NCBI RefSeq assembly: GCF_003261575.2
Contig: NZ_CP036175.1
Coordinates: forward strand, 5,084,001-5,148,000
Source of the DNA: Klebsiella huaxiensis
Lineage (GTDB): Bacteria; Pseudomonadota; Gammaproteobacteria; Enterobacterales; Enterobacteriaceae
DNA length: 64,000 nucleotides
Direction of reading: 5' to 3'
Positions 19,814 through 29,087 of the stretch are shown here, one piece after another. A program made the translations under genes and the position numbers. Positions within the stretch are counted from its first letter, which is position 1; each line of letters opens with the position of its first letter. The notes under the pieces were generated by a model. It did not search any database. It saw only the letters and a list, made by a program, of their open reading frames with translations, and was not told the DNA's origin.

Positions 19814-20530
19814 ATGAAAATTAATTATCTGGATGATGAAGATCTCTCTTTTCTCCATCAATGTAGTGAAGAACATCTGGCAACATTTACGCGTATTCTG
19901 ACCCACAACGAGAATGGCAAGCCACGTCTCTCAAGCACACTATTACGTAATGAAACTTTTCAGGCGATGGAAGGACATCCTGAACGCTATCGTCGTAACT
20001 GGCAGTTGATCGCCGGTGAGCTCCAGCACTTTGGTGGCGATAGCATCGCCAATACGCTTCGTCGTCACGGCAAGTTCTATCGAGCAATCCTGCTGGATGT
20101 TTGCAAACGATTGAAAGTCAAAGCTGATAAACAAATGTCCACACCTGAAATTGAGCAACATCTGTTGGAACACTTCCTGGAACATAGTTGGAAGAAGATG
20201 GATGACCAACAGAAAGCCGATTTCTTCACTGCCGTGGAGTGTCGAGTCAAAGAGCAAAAAGAGCTACTTCCCCATCTGCTCCAGACACATAAGCTGGCAC
20301 AAGGGGTCTCGCATATTCTTGAAGCACGCTTGACGAAAATTCTCCGCACCCACGCTGCGGTCAGCGTTATCGGTCATGGTTTAGTCCGTGGAGCAGGGCT
20401 TGGCGGTCCCCTCGGCGCAGCGGTTAATGGTGTAAAAGCCGTTAGCGGTAGCGCTTATCGAGTCACCATCCCGGCAGTGCTCCACGTCGCTTGTTTAAGG
20501 CGAATGGCCAGGCTTCATCAGGCAGAATAA
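19814..20530 (+). CDS. yaaW: YaaW, DUF3944/ubiquinol-cytochrome c chaperone-like protein
   Basis: Cytoplasmic protein of uncertain function, 238 residues, same size as E. coli YaaW. The N-terminal half is helical and charged (LDDEDLSFLHQCSEEHLATF, LERRPE-like stretches), with PERYRRNWQLIAGELQHFGG and LLDVCKRLKVKADKQMSTPE. The C-terminal part turns hydrophobic and glycine-rich (GHGLVRGAGLGGPLGAAVNG near residues 190-210), which may contact membrane. It lies 27 bp after yaaI and is probably co-transcribed with it. Family assignment is good; the role is not known. Confidence 0.88.
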   Translation: MKINYLDDEDLSFLHQCSEEHLATFTRILTHNENGKPRLSSTLLRNETFQAMEGHPERYRRNWQLIAGELQHFGGDSIANTLRRHGKFYRAILLDVCKRLKVKADKQMSTPEIEQHLLEHFLEHSWKKMDDQQKADFFTAVECRVKEQKELLPHLLQTHKLAQGVSHILEARLTKILRTHAAVSVIGHGLVRGAGLGGPLGAAVNGVKAVSGSAYRVTIPAVLHVACLRRMARLHQAE

Positions 20531-20652
20531 TAAATTGGTGAAAAATACCCCGCCAGATCATAGACAGTGCAGCAAGTCCTCATTATTATGCCGCGCCCTG
20601 TCACTAAGTGGCAGGGTAATGCTTCCCTTTCTAATCAATATTTTGAGGAATT

Positions 20653-21219
20653 ATGGGCAACACTAAGTTGGCTAATCCGGCACCGCTGGGCCTTATGGGC
20701 TTCGGCATGACCACTATTTTGCTTAACCTGGCGAATAGCGGCCTGTTCGCGTTCGATGTAGCTATCCTGGCGATGGGCATTTTTTACGGCGGTATTGCGC
20801 AGATTTTTGCCGGCCTGCTGGAATTTAAAAAAGGCAACACCTTTGGTTTAACCGCATTTACGTCCTACGGTGCCTTTTGGTTGACGCTAGTCGCGATTCT
20901 TCTGATGCCGAAAATGGGCCTTGCTGAAGCGCCTAACGCGCACTTCCTCGGCATGTATCTCGGCCTGTGGGGAGTCTTTACCCTGTTTATGTTCTTTGGC
21001 ACCCTGAAAGCCGCACGCATGCTGCAGTTTGTTTTCCTGAGCCTGACCGTGCTGTTTGCTCTGCTGGCGATTGGTCACCTGGTCGATAACGAAGGCATCG
21101 TTAAGATTGCTGGTTGGGTGGGTCTGGTCTGCGGTGCTAGCGCCATCTATCTGGCGATGGGTGAAGTGTTGAACGAGCAGTTTGGCCGCACCGTTCTGCC
21201 AATCGGCGAAAAGCATTAA
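20653..21219 (+). CDS. satP: SatP (YaaH), succinate-acetate:proton symporter
   Basis: Inner-membrane acetate/succinate transporter of the AceTr family (GPR1/FUN34/YaaH). It has 188 residues and six hydrophobic helices. The family signature NPAPLGLMGFGMTT is at residues 8-21. GAFWLTLVAIL and GKLKAARMLQF-like TLKAARMLQFVFL are further matches. A good ribosome site (TTGAGGAA) precedes the ATG at 20653. It follows yaaW after 122 bp and is convergent with the next transporter gene, 46 bp away. Confidence 0.96.
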   Translation: MGNTKLANPAPLGLMGFGMTTILLNLANSGLFAFDVAILAMGIFYGGIAQIFAGLLEFKKGNTFGLTAFTSYGAFWLTLVAILLMPKMGLAEAPNAHFLGMYLGLWGVFTLFMFFGTLKAARMLQFVFLSLTVLFALLAIGHLVDNEGIVKIAGWVGLVCGASAIYLAMGEVLNEQFGRTVLPIGEKH

Positions 21220-21265
21220 TTAACTTCGCCGCCCGATAGCGAGCGGCAAAGTGGGTCACATTGAT

Positions 21266-22585
21266 TTAAGGCAGGCGCTGCAGCTCACCTTGTGGTGCAG
21301 CGACCTGTTTATCCAGCCCCTGGCGTAGCCAAATCCCCAGCCCCAATCCCATAAACGACAGCGCCAGCACGTACCAGGCAGGTGCCATCGGCGACACGCC
21401 CATCAGCATGGTCACAGCAATCGGCGTCAGGCCGCCGAAGATGGCATAGGACACATTATAAGAGAATGAAATACCGGTAAATCGCACCTCCGCCGGGAAA
21501 GCACGCACCATCACATACGGTACCGCCCCCACCACGCCGACACACAACCCGACCGTGCCATAGAGCAGAAACAGACGCTGCGGGCTATCTCCGGAAAGAT
21601 GATAGAAAGCCCAGCTAGAGGCCGCCAGAAATAAACTCCCGACAATAAACGTACGGCTGGCGCCAAACTTATCGGCCGCCAGGCCTGCCAGCAGACAGCC
21701 GATGCATAACATGATGGTGGCGATACTGTTAGCTTGCAGGGTGATTGCAGGGGCAAAACCATAGTGCTTTTGCAGCCAGACCGGCGACATCAGAATCACC
21801 ACCACCACCCCGGCGGATAAGAGCCAGGTCAGCAGCATAGAAACGACCACCGCTTTTTGATGCTTCAGCGCTACGGCTTTAACCGGCAGCTCCTGCGCTA
21901 ACGCTTTGCGCTGCTGCATTTCAAGGAAAATAGGCGTCTCCTGCAACCAACGACGCAAGTACATGGCGACAAGACCAAACGCACCGCCTAACAGGAAAGG
22001 AATACGCCAGCCGCCATCGTGGATACCCTGCGGGGTCATATTGGTATTAATCAGCGTTGCCACTACCGATCCCAGTAAGATACCCACCGTCAGGCCCGCA
22101 GTTAGCGTGCCGCAGGCGATACCGATTCTTTTTTCCGGAACATGCTCAGCGACAAAAACCCAGGCCCCTGGAACCTCACCACCAATCGCAGCCCCCTGGA
22201 GAATACGCATAAACAGCAGCAAAAGCGGTGCCACGATGCCCATCGACTCATAGGTTGGCAGCAGACCAATCGCCAGCGTCGGCAGCGCCATCAGCAAAAT
22301 ACTCAGGGTAAACATTTTCTTACGCCCGACGAGATCGCCGAAGTGGGCCATAATGATGCCGCCAAGAGGACGTGCTAAATAGCCCGCGGCAAAAATGCCG
22401 AAGGTCTGCACCTGGCGCAGCCATTCAGGAATATCTGTCGGAAAGAACAGCTCGCCAACAACGGCGGCAAAGAAGACAAAGATAATGAAATCATAAAACT
22501 CCAGCGCGCCGCCGAGGGCGGCCAGCGTCAGAGTTTTATAATCCTGTCGATTCAGAGGTCGGTTATATTGTGACATAACGGGCAT
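21266..22585 (-). CDS. MHS-family MFS transporter (metabolite:H+ symporter)
   Basis: Inner-membrane proton symporter of the metabolite:H+ symporter family (relatives include ProP, KgtP, ShiA and CitA), substrate unknown. It has 439 residues and about 12 membrane helices. MFS features are GALEFYDFIIFVFFAAVVG near residues 26-44, GDLVGRKKMF in the loop after helix 2, and RILQGAAIGGEVPGAWVFVA around 130-150. Two close in-frame ATGs (22585 and 22576) are possible starts and neither has a strong SD. E. coli K-12 has no gene here between satP and mog, so it is a lineage-specific addition whose codon use looks ordinary. Confidence 0.88.
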   Translation of the reverse strand: MPVMSQYNRPLNRQDYKTLTLAALGGALEFYDFIIFVFFAAVVGELFFPTDIPEWLRQVQTFGIFAAGYLARPLGGIIMAHFGDLVGRKKMFTLSILLMALPTLAIGLLPTYESMGIVAPLLLLFMRILQGAAIGGEVPGAWVFVAEHVPEKRIGIACGTLTAGLTVGILLGSVVATLINTNMTPQGIHDGGWRIPFLLGGAFGLVAMYLRRWLQETPIFLEMQQRKALAQELPVKAVALKHQKAVVVSMLLTWLLSAGVVVVILMSPVWLQKHYGFAPAITLQANSIATIMLCIGCLLAGLAADKFGASRTFIVGSLFLAASSWAFYHLSGDSPQRLFLLYGTVGLCVGVVGAVPYVMVRAFPAEVRFTGISFSYNVSYAIFGGLTPIAVTMLMGVSPMAPAWYVLALSFMGLGLGIWLRQGLDKQVAAPQGELQRLP

Positions 22586-22696
22586 TCATCCAGAGGTATG
22601 AAGATGTTCTACGTAATGTGTAAAGTTAAAAACACTATATCGTAAATAAAACAACACACCACAGGTGATGCAACTTATGTCAGGAATGCATAAAAT

Positions 22697-23284
22697 TCAG
22701 GATAAAGTTTCACGCCTTGCGCTTTTAGGGCGAAAAGCTGCTACCACATCGCCGTTAGTTTCGACATAAGGCCCCTCAAGCAGCTGTACACAATATGGTA
22801 CACTCGCAAAAACACCGTGTACCAGCACCTTACCTTCAGCATCTTTAACGCCTTCCAGCGTTTCCTCGATAGCTTTAGGCTGGCCTGGAAGATTGAGGAT
22901 CAGCGCCTGCTTGCGGATAACGCCAACCTGACGAGAAAGAATAGCCGTCGGCACAAAGTGCAGGCTAACCTGGCGCATTTGTTCGCCAAAGCCCGGCATG
23001 ACTCTGTCGGCAATGGCCAGCGTCGCATCCGGGGTCACATCGCGTCGGGCCGGCCCCGTGCCGCCAGTCGTCAGAACCAGATGGCAGCCCATCTCATCGA
23101 CCAACTCACACAGCGTTTGTTCAATAATAATCTGTTCATCCGGGATTAAGCGGGTCTGCAGTTCGAAAGGCGTGGATAGCGCACGGGCCAGCCACTCTTC
23201 AAGCGCCGGGATACCTTTATCCTGATAGACGCCGCTGGAGGCGCGATCGGAAATGGAAACTAAGCCAATTCGTAAGGTGTTCAT
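22697..23284 (-). CDS. mog: Mog, molybdopterin adenylyltransferase
   Basis: Adenylates molybdopterin before MoeA inserts molybdate, in molybdenum cofactor synthesis. The 195-residue product equals the E. coli length. The nucleotide/MPT site shows LTTGGTGPARRDVTPDAT around residues 70-88, and SISDRASSG comes near the N-terminus. The start is taken at the ATG at 23284 (MNTLRIGLVSISDRAS); an in-frame ATG five codons upstream has no family support. It is followed by the MHS transporter on the same strand and lies downstream of talB. Confidence 0.97.
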   Translation of the reverse strand: MNTLRIGLVSISDRASSGVYQDKGIPALEEWLARALSTPFELQTRLIPDEQIIIEQTLCELVDEMGCHLVLTTGGTGPARRDVTPDATLAIADRVMPGFGEQMRQVSLHFVPTAILSRQVGVIRKQALILNLPGQPKAIEETLEGVKDAEGKVLVHGVFASVPYCVQLLEGPYVETNGDVVAAFRPKSARRETLS

Positions 23285-23351
23285 GATTATTCCGTTCAAA
23301 CAGTATTAATAGACAGAATAATACACCGAGGGGGACAAGGCAGACAGTTTA

Positions 23352-23377
23352 ATGTGGCCGACGGGCGTCGGCCACAT
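23352..23377 (-). terminator. Hairpin downstream of talB
   Basis: A perfect 11-bp inverted repeat (ATGTGGCCGAC and GTCGGCCACAT, 4-base loop) lies 7 bases past the talB stop. On the minus strand it is followed by TTAAACTGTCTG, a poor T-run. It probably ends most talB transcripts. Confidence 0.7.
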
Positions 23378-23383
23378 GCGGGA

Positions 23384-24337
23384 TTACAGCAGATCGCCGA
23401 TCATTTTTTCCAGTTTTTCCTGGTCGATCGCAAACTTACGGATACCATCCGCCAGTTTGTCTACCGCCATCGGATCCTGGTTATGCTGCCACAGGAACTG
23501 GGATTCGGTAATGCGAGCCGGACGCGCTTTAACTTCGCCGCTGAACGCCAGTTTGCGTTCGATTGCACCTTCGCTTTCCGCCAGCTCTTTCAGCAGGGTC
23601 GGAGCGATAGTCAGGCGGTCACAGCCAGCCAGTTCCAGAATTTCGCCGAGATTACGGAAGCTTGCGCCCATAACCACCGTTTCATAGCCGTGCTGTTTGT
23701 AGTATTCGTAGATTTCTCTTACGGAAACCACGCCTGGATCTTCTGCCGGTGCATATTCTTTCTTATCGGTGTTCGCTTTGTACCAGTCGAGAATACGGCC
23801 AACAAACGGAGAAATCAGGAACACGCCCGCTTCCGCACAAGCACGCGCCTGAGCGAAGGAGAACAGCAGAGTCAGGTTACAGTTGATGCCTTCTTTTTCC
23901 AGCTGCTCAGCAGCACGAATGCCCTGCCAGGTAGAAGCCAGTTTGATAAGAATGCGATCGTTACCGATGCCAGCATCGTTATACAGTTTGATGATGCGCT
24001 TAGCTTTGGCAATCGACGCCTCGGTGTCGTAGGACAGACGAGCGTCAACTTCGGTGGAAATACGGCCAGGGATCAGCTTGAGGATTTCGAGACCGATGTT
24101 CACCGCCAGCTTATCGGAAGCATCGATAATCTGCTGTGCGCGATCGCTGCTCTGACCACGGGCCCAGGCAACAGCATCATCAATCAGCTTACGGTACTCA
24201 GGGATCTGAGCCGCGCCGAGAATCAAAGAAGGGTTAGTCGTGGCGTCCTGAGGCTGATACAGCTTCATTGCCGCGATATCTCCGGTATCAGCTACGACAG
24301 TGGTGTACTGACGCAGAGAAGTCAATTTATCCGTCAT
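23384..24337 (-). CDS. talB: Transaldolase B
   Basis: Transfers a dihydroxyacetone unit between sugar phosphates in the non-oxidative pentose phosphate pathway. It has 317 residues, as in E. coli. The Schiff-base lysine is Lys132 in RILIKLASTWQG and the catalytic Asp17 is in VVADTGD. DATTNPSLIL and GASFRNLGEI are the two other family signatures. Start ATG at 24337. Divergent from yaaJ across 203 bp. Monocistronic on this view, though mog lies 99 bp downstream on the same strand. Confidence 0.99.
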   Translation of the reverse strand: MTDKLTSLRQYTTVVADTGDIAAMKLYQPQDATTNPSLILGAAQIPEYRKLIDDAVAWARGQSSDRAQQIIDASDKLAVNIGLEILKLIPGRISTEVDARLSYDTEASIAKAKRIIKLYNDAGIGNDRILIKLASTWQGIRAAEQLEKEGINCNLTLLFSFAQARACAEAGVFLISPFVGRILDWYKANTDKKEYAPAEDPGVVSVREIYEYYKQHGYETVVMGASFRNLGEILELAGCDRLTIAPTLLKELAESEGAIERKLAFSGEVKARPARITESQFLWQHNQDPMAVDKLADGIRKFAIDQEKLEKMIGDLL

Positions 24338-24540
24338 GATAGTGTTTCTCTTAAACAGCAGTTAAGGGGATGTAACCGGTCTGCCAAGATGATAACACGC
24401 TGCCGGGTCAGCGCAACCGCCGACAATGTAAGAGCGCAGAGTGTGATAAACTTAGTCAATTAATTACCTGAACACTAAAGGATTGTCACTGAATTGGTAG
24501 CGCTTACACTCGCGCACCGGCATGGACAAGAGGATGTTTA

Positions 24541-25971
24541 ATGCCTGATTTTCTGTCTTTTATCAATGAAGTACTCTGGGGCTCGGTAATGATTTACCTG
24601 TTACTGGGCGCTGGCGTCTGGTTTACCTGGCGATCAAAATATATTCAGTTTCGTTATGTTCGCCAGTTTGGCAAAAGTCTGAAAAAAAGTCTTCAGCCGC
24701 AGCCTGGAGGATTAACATCCTTTCAGGCATTGTGTACCAGTCTGGCTGCGCGCGTTGGTAGCGGTAATCTGGCAGGCGTCGCGCTGGCCATTGCCGCAGG
24801 CGGTCCGGGTGCCGTTTTTTGGATGTGGGTCTCTGCGCTGATCGGTATGGCCAGCAGCTTTGCCGAATGCTCTCTCGCCCAACTTTATAAAGAACGAGAT
24901 TCCCGTGGGCAGTTTCGCGGCGGCCCTGCCTGGTACATGGCTCGGGGATTAGGCATGCGCTGGATGGGAGTCCTGTTTTCCATTTTACTGCTGATAGCCT
25001 ACTGCGTCATTTTCAACACCGTGCAGGCCAACTCTGTTGCCCATGCTCTGGAGTATGCATTCCATTTACCCGAGATTATCACCGGCGGTGTACTCGCGAT
25101 TCTTACCCTGTTGGTTATCGTTCGGGGCATTCGCGGCGTAGCACGATTAATGCAGTGGATCGTGCCGGGAATGGCTCTGCTCTGGGTGATAACCAGTCTG
25201 GTCATCGGCCTCTGGCATATCACCGCACTGCCAACGATTTTTGAAACCATTTTCCGCTGCGCCTTTGGCTGGCAAGAGGCGGCCGCAGGCGCAGTCGGCT
25301 ATACCATTAGCCAGGCACTCACCAGCGGTTTTCAGCGCGGTATGTTCTCAAACGAAGCAGGTATGGGTTCGACACCGAATGCCGCAGCAGCGGCCGCCTC
25401 CTGGCCTCCTCATCCTGCCGCTCAGGGGATAGTCCAGATGATAGGCGTCTTCATTGATACGATAGTGATCTGCACCGCCAGCGCGGTTATCATCATGCTC
25501 GCGCCGAACGACGGCAACGGTGAGGCGGTGAACGGTATTCAGGCGATTCAACATGCCATGAGCAACCTCGTCGGCGGCTGGGGATCCAGTTTTGTCGCCT
25601 TTATCGTATTGCTTTTCGCCTTCAGCTCTATCGTTGCAAACTATGTCTATGCCGAAAATAATCTGATCTTTCTGCGCCTGGATAGCACACGAAACATCTG
25701 GGTGCTACGGCTTCTCACGCTGAGCATGGTCGTCACCGGATCGATGGTCAGTTTACCGGTTGTCTGGCAGATGGCGGATATCATCATGGCACTCATGGCG
25801 ATTACTAACCTGACGGCAATCCTGCTGCTGTCGCCAACAGTACGGATCATTGCCAGTGATTACCTACGCCAGCGCCGACTGGGGCAGCGACCGGAGTTTG
25901 ATGTCACCCGCTATCCCGAGATTCATCAGCAGTTGGTGCCGGGAACCTGGGATAATCTGCCGCGCGAATAG
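24541..25971 (+). CDS. yaaJ: YaaJ, sodium:alanine/glycine symporter family (AGCS)
   Basis: Inner-membrane amino-acid:cation symporter of the alanine/glycine:cation family. It has 476 residues, the same as E. coli YaaJ, with about 11 hydrophobic segments. Family signatures are CTSLAARVGSGNLAGVALAI near residues 65-84, GGPGAVFWMWVSALIGMAS after it, and SNEAGMGSTPNAAAAA near 272-287. AAGGA-like GAGGATG precedes the ATG at 24541. yaaA follows after 77 bp on the same strand. The amino acid carried is not established for YaaJ. Confidence 0.95.
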   Translation: MPDFLSFINEVLWGSVMIYLLLGAGVWFTWRSKYIQFRYVRQFGKSLKKSLQPQPGGLTSFQALCTSLAARVGSGNLAGVALAIAAGGPGAVFWMWVSALIGMASSFAECSLAQLYKERDSRGQFRGGPAWYMARGLGMRWMGVLFSILLLIAYCVIFNTVQANSVAHALEYAFHLPEIITGGVLAILTLLVIVRGIRGVARLMQWIVPGMALLWVITSLVIGLWHITALPTIFETIFRCAFGWQEAAAGAVGYTISQALTSGFQRGMFSNEAGMGSTPNAAAAAASWPPHPAAQGIVQMIGVFIDTIVICTASAVIIMLAPNDGNGEAVNGIQAIQHAMSNLVGGWGSSFVAFIVLLFAFSSIVANYVYAENNLIFLRLDSTRNIWVLRLLTLSMVVTGSMVSLPVVWQMADIIMALMAITNLTAILLLSPTVRIIASDYLRQRRLGQRPEFDVTRYPEIHQQLVPGTWDNLPRE

Positions 25972-26048
25972 CGCGGCAATCGCAGCTATCGATCCTCCCA
26001 GTACTTTTTTTTGATAAAGTCATAACAAATTACCCGCAAGGACTGGAT

Positions 26049-26822
26049 ATGCTGATTCTGATTTCACCTGCAAAAACGCTTGATTATCAAAGCCCACTGG
26101 CGACCGCTCGCTATACCCAGCCTGAACTATTAGAGTATTCTCAGGAGATTATCGGCATCGCCCGTCAGCTATCAGCACCGCAAATAGGTAAGCTGATGAG
26201 CATCAGCGATAAGCTGGCTGACCTCAATGCAACTCGTTTTCATGACTGGCATCCGGATTTCACACCGGATAACGCCCGTCAGGCCATTCTGGCGTTTAAG
26301 GGCGATGTCTACACCGGCCTACAGGCAGAAACTTTTAGCGAAGCTGACTTTGATTTTGCCCAGCAGCATCTGCGTATGCTCTCCGGCCTTTATGGCGTAC
26401 TACGCCCGCTGGATCTCATGCAGCCTTATCGCCTGGAAATGGGCATTAAGCTTGAAAACGCGAAGGGCAAAGACCTGTATCAGTACTGGGGAGAAGTGAT
26501 TACCGATAAGCTAAATCAGGCGCTGAAAGCGCAGGGTGACGATGTCGTGATTAACCTGGCCTCTGATGAATACTTCAGATCGGTCAAACCTAAACAGCTT
26601 GAGGGTCAGTTGATTAAGCCGGTTTTCCTTGATGAGAAAAACGGTAAGTTCAAGGTGATCAGCTTCTACGCTAAAAAAGCGCGCGGCTTAATGAGCCGTT
26701 ACATTATTGAAAATCGCTTAACCAAACCCGAACAACTAACCAACTTCGATAGCGAAGGTTATTTCTTTGATGCTGATGCTTCTGATAAAAGCGAGATGGT
26801 CTTTAAGCGCCACGAACAGTAA
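26049..26822 (+). CDS. yaaA: YaaA, peroxide-stress protein
   Basis: Cytoplasmic DNA-binding protein of the UPF0246 family. In E. coli it is induced by OxyR and lowers free iron during hydrogen peroxide stress. It has 257 residues, near-identical in length. Conserved stretches include MLILISPAKTLDYQSP at the start, FKGDVYTGL, LRMLSGLYGVLRPLDLMQPY around 110-130, NLASDEYF, and ISFYAKKARGLMSRYI near 200. The start ATG at 26049 has AAGGA upstream. No OxyR site was found by eye. It is convergent with thrC. Confidence 0.96.
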   Translation: MLILISPAKTLDYQSPLATARYTQPELLEYSQEIIGIARQLSAPQIGKLMSISDKLADLNATRFHDWHPDFTPDNARQAILAFKGDVYTGLQAETFSEADFDFAQQHLRMLSGLYGVLRPLDLMQPYRLEMGIKLENAKGKDLYQYWGEVITDKLNQALKAQGDDVVINLASDEYFRSVKPKQLEGQLIKPVFLDEKNGKFKVISFYAKKARGLMSRYIIENRLTKPEQLTNFDSEGYFFDADASDKSEMVFKRHEQ

Positions 26823-26861
26823 AACAAGCTCCCCTTTCGCAGAACGGTGCGTCAGGGGAGC
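26819..26861 (-). terminator. Terminator at the end of the thr operon
   Basis: Minus-strand hairpin GCTCCCCT (26854-26861) / AGGGGAGC (26828-26835), followed on that strand by TTGTTTTAC. It lies between convergent thrC and yaaA. Confidence 0.75.
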
Positions 26862-26872
26862 CTGATTCAGGC

Positions 26873-28153
26873 TTAACCCATCATCAGCTTACGCAGCGCG
26901 GCATAATCTGCCGGCAAGTTATGTGACAGCAGCGGCAGGTCAGCACGATCGGCCAGCTCTTTCGGCAGCGGCAGCGTCTCTTGCAGAATCTCTTCCACGC
27001 TCTCTTTAAATTTCGCCGGATGCGCCGTTCCAAGGAACAGGCCGTACTCGCCTGGCTGCAGCTGGTCGCGTAGCGCACGATAAGCGATCGCCGCATGCGG
27101 TTCTGAGGTATAGCCAATGGCTTTCAGTTCACGCATGGTGTCTTTGGTGGTTTCATCATCCACCGCCGCGTAGCCCAGCTCGTTCAAACGCCAGGTCTTA
27201 CGGCGGAACAGTTCTTCCACGCGCGGCCAGTTATTCGGCTGGCTGACGTCCATAGCGTTAGACAAGGTAGCCTGTGTCGCTTTCGGCGACCAGTTACCGT
27301 CCTGCAGGAAACGCGGCACGGTATCGTTGGCATTGGTTGCCGCAATAAAGCGTTTGATCGGCAGGCCCAGAGACTTCGCCAGCAGTCCCGCGGTCAGGTC
27401 GCCAAAGTTGCCGCTTGGCACAGAGATAACCAGCTGATTACGGGCTTCCTGCGGCAGTTGTGCTACCGCTTCGAAGTAGTAGCAAATCTGCGCCAACAGG
27501 CGGCTAATATTAATTGAGTTTGCCGAATTCAGACCTAGCGCAACCTTCAGCTCTTCATCGTCAAAAGCCTGCTTAACCAGCGCCTGACAAGCATCAAAAT
27601 CACCATCGATAGCGACGGTCTCGATGTTTCCGCCGAGGGTACAGAACAGTTTTTCCTGCAGTGGACTGATTTTACCGCGCGGATAGAGGATGACGACCTT
27701 GACGTTTGGTAGGCCATAAAATGCGTGTGCGACCGCCGCGCCGGTATCGCCGGATGTTGCCGTCAGAATGGTCACCGGTTTGTCGCCCGCGATATGGGTC
27801 AGCATTTGCGCCATAAAGCGGCCGCCGAAGTCTTTAAACGCCAGCGTCGGGCCGTGGAATAACTCCAGGCAGCCCACATCGTCTTGCACTTTGCTGACCG
27901 GTGCCGGGAAGGCGAAGGCTGCGCCGATACGCTCTTGCAGGACCGCGTGCGGGATCTCATCGCCAATCATTGCCGATAAAATTTTCGCGCTACGCGAGAC
28001 AAAATCCAGCGCCAGCATGTCATCGATTTCGCTCAGGTTGAATTCCGGCAGATCGTGCGGAAAGAACAGTCCCTGCTGCTTGCCAAGCCCCTGCGTCACG
28101 GCCTGCGCAAAGCTGACCTGTTCGTTATGATCTTTTAAGTTATAGAGTTTCAT
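26873..28153 (-). CDS. thrC: Threonine synthase
   Basis: PLP enzyme that converts O-phosphohomoserine to threonine, the last step of the pathway. It has 426 residues (428 in E. coli). The PLP lysine is Lys107 in HGPTLAFKDFGGRFMAQ. TATSGDTGAAVAHAF and SVPSGNFGDLTAGL bind the cofactor phosphate and substrate. It starts 3 bases after the thrB stop. Last gene of thrLABC, followed by a terminator. Confidence 0.99.
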   Translation of the reverse strand: MKLYNLKDHNEQVSFAQAVTQGLGKQQGLFFPHDLPEFNLSEIDDMLALDFVSRSAKILSAMIGDEIPHAVLQERIGAAFAFPAPVSKVQDDVGCLELFHGPTLAFKDFGGRFMAQMLTHIAGDKPVTILTATSGDTGAAVAHAFYGLPNVKVVILYPRGKISPLQEKLFCTLGGNIETVAIDGDFDACQALVKQAFDDEELKVALGLNSANSINISRLLAQICYYFEAVAQLPQEARNQLVISVPSGNFGDLTAGLLAKSLGLPIKRFIAATNANDTVPRFLQDGNWSPKATQATLSNAMDVSQPNNWPRVEELFRRKTWRLNELGYAAVDDETTKDTMRELKAIGYTSEPHAAIAYRALRDQLQPGEYGLFLGTAHPAKFKESVEEILQETLPLPKELADRADLPLLSHNLPADYAALRKLMMG

Positions 28154-28156
28154 TGG

Positions 28157-29086
28157 TTATCCCACTACTCGAGCGCCCGCCGTGTCCAGCCGGCAAATAT
28201 GAACGAAGCCTTCCTGATTTTGCAGATAGTGCGTAGCCAGCCAGTCGGCGACGCGCTGCGCGGTTTCCGGTTTATCGCATAACGCGAACAACGTCGGACC
28301 GGAACCGGAAATGCCGCACGCCTGCGCGCCAATTTCCATTGCTGCCTGACGCGCTTCGCTGAAGCCCGGCAGTAGTTTGGTACGATACGGTTCGGCAATC
28401 ACATCTTTCATCAATTTCGCCGCCAGCAGAGGCTGACGGGTATAGCAGGCGTGAATGAAGCCCGCCAGATGGCGACCATGTGCGATGCAGTCCTGGCGGC
28501 GATACTGCGCCGGGAGAATCGCCCGCGCTTCCGCCGTTGAGACTTTAATCCCCGGATAAGCCAGCACCCATAGCCACTCGTCAAACCCTGGAATCTGCTG
28601 ACTGATGATGCCGTTTTCCTCAATCATCAACTGGATACCGCCAAGGTAGCAAGGCGCGACGTTATCGTAATGAATACTGCCAGAAATCCGCCCTTCCATC
28701 TCGCCCATCAGCGCCAGCATCCGGGTTTCATTGAGTGGCTTACCGCAGAATTCATTCATTGCCACCAGCGCGGCGACGACGGAACAGGCGCTGGAACCCA
28801 AGCCGGAACCGATCGGCATATTTTTTTCCAGCGTCATCGCCACCGGGATCTTTTTGCCAATTTCCTGACAGAAACGCTCCCAGCATTGATAGACGATATT
28901 TTCCTGCGGAACTGTCGGCAGCTTGCTGGCGAAACGACCAACGTTTTGCAGGCTGAAGCTCTCAGCGGCTTCCACCGTCACATTGTCTCCCAGCAGCGTA
29001 CCGTCAACCGGCGTCACCGCAGCCCCCAGCACATCAAACCCGACGCTCATATTGGCACTGGAAGCCGGGGCATATACTTTGACCAT
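28157..29086 (-). CDS. thrB: Homoserine kinase
   Basis: GHMP-family kinase that makes O-phosphohomoserine from homoserine and ATP. It has 309 residues (310 in E. coli). The ATP-binding loop is MPIGSGLGSSACSVVAALVA near residues 90-110; VKVYAPASSANMSVGFDVLG is at the N-terminus and GISGSGPTLFAL near 258. Only one base separates it from the thrA stop and three bases from thrC, so the three are translated together. Confidence 0.99.
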   Translation of the reverse strand: MVKVYAPASSANMSVGFDVLGAAVTPVDGTLLGDNVTVEAAESFSLQNVGRFASKLPTVPQENIVYQCWERFCQEIGKKIPVAMTLEKNMPIGSGLGSSACSVVAALVAMNEFCGKPLNETRMLALMGEMEGRISGSIHYDNVAPCYLGGIQLMIEENGIISQQIPGFDEWLWVLAYPGIKVSTAEARAILPAQYRRQDCIAHGRHLAGFIHACYTRQPLLAAKLMKDVIAEPYRTKLLPGFSEARQAAMEIGAQACGISGSGPTLFALCDKPETAQRVADWLATHYLQNQEGFVHICRLDTAGARVVG

Positions 29087-29087
29087 C

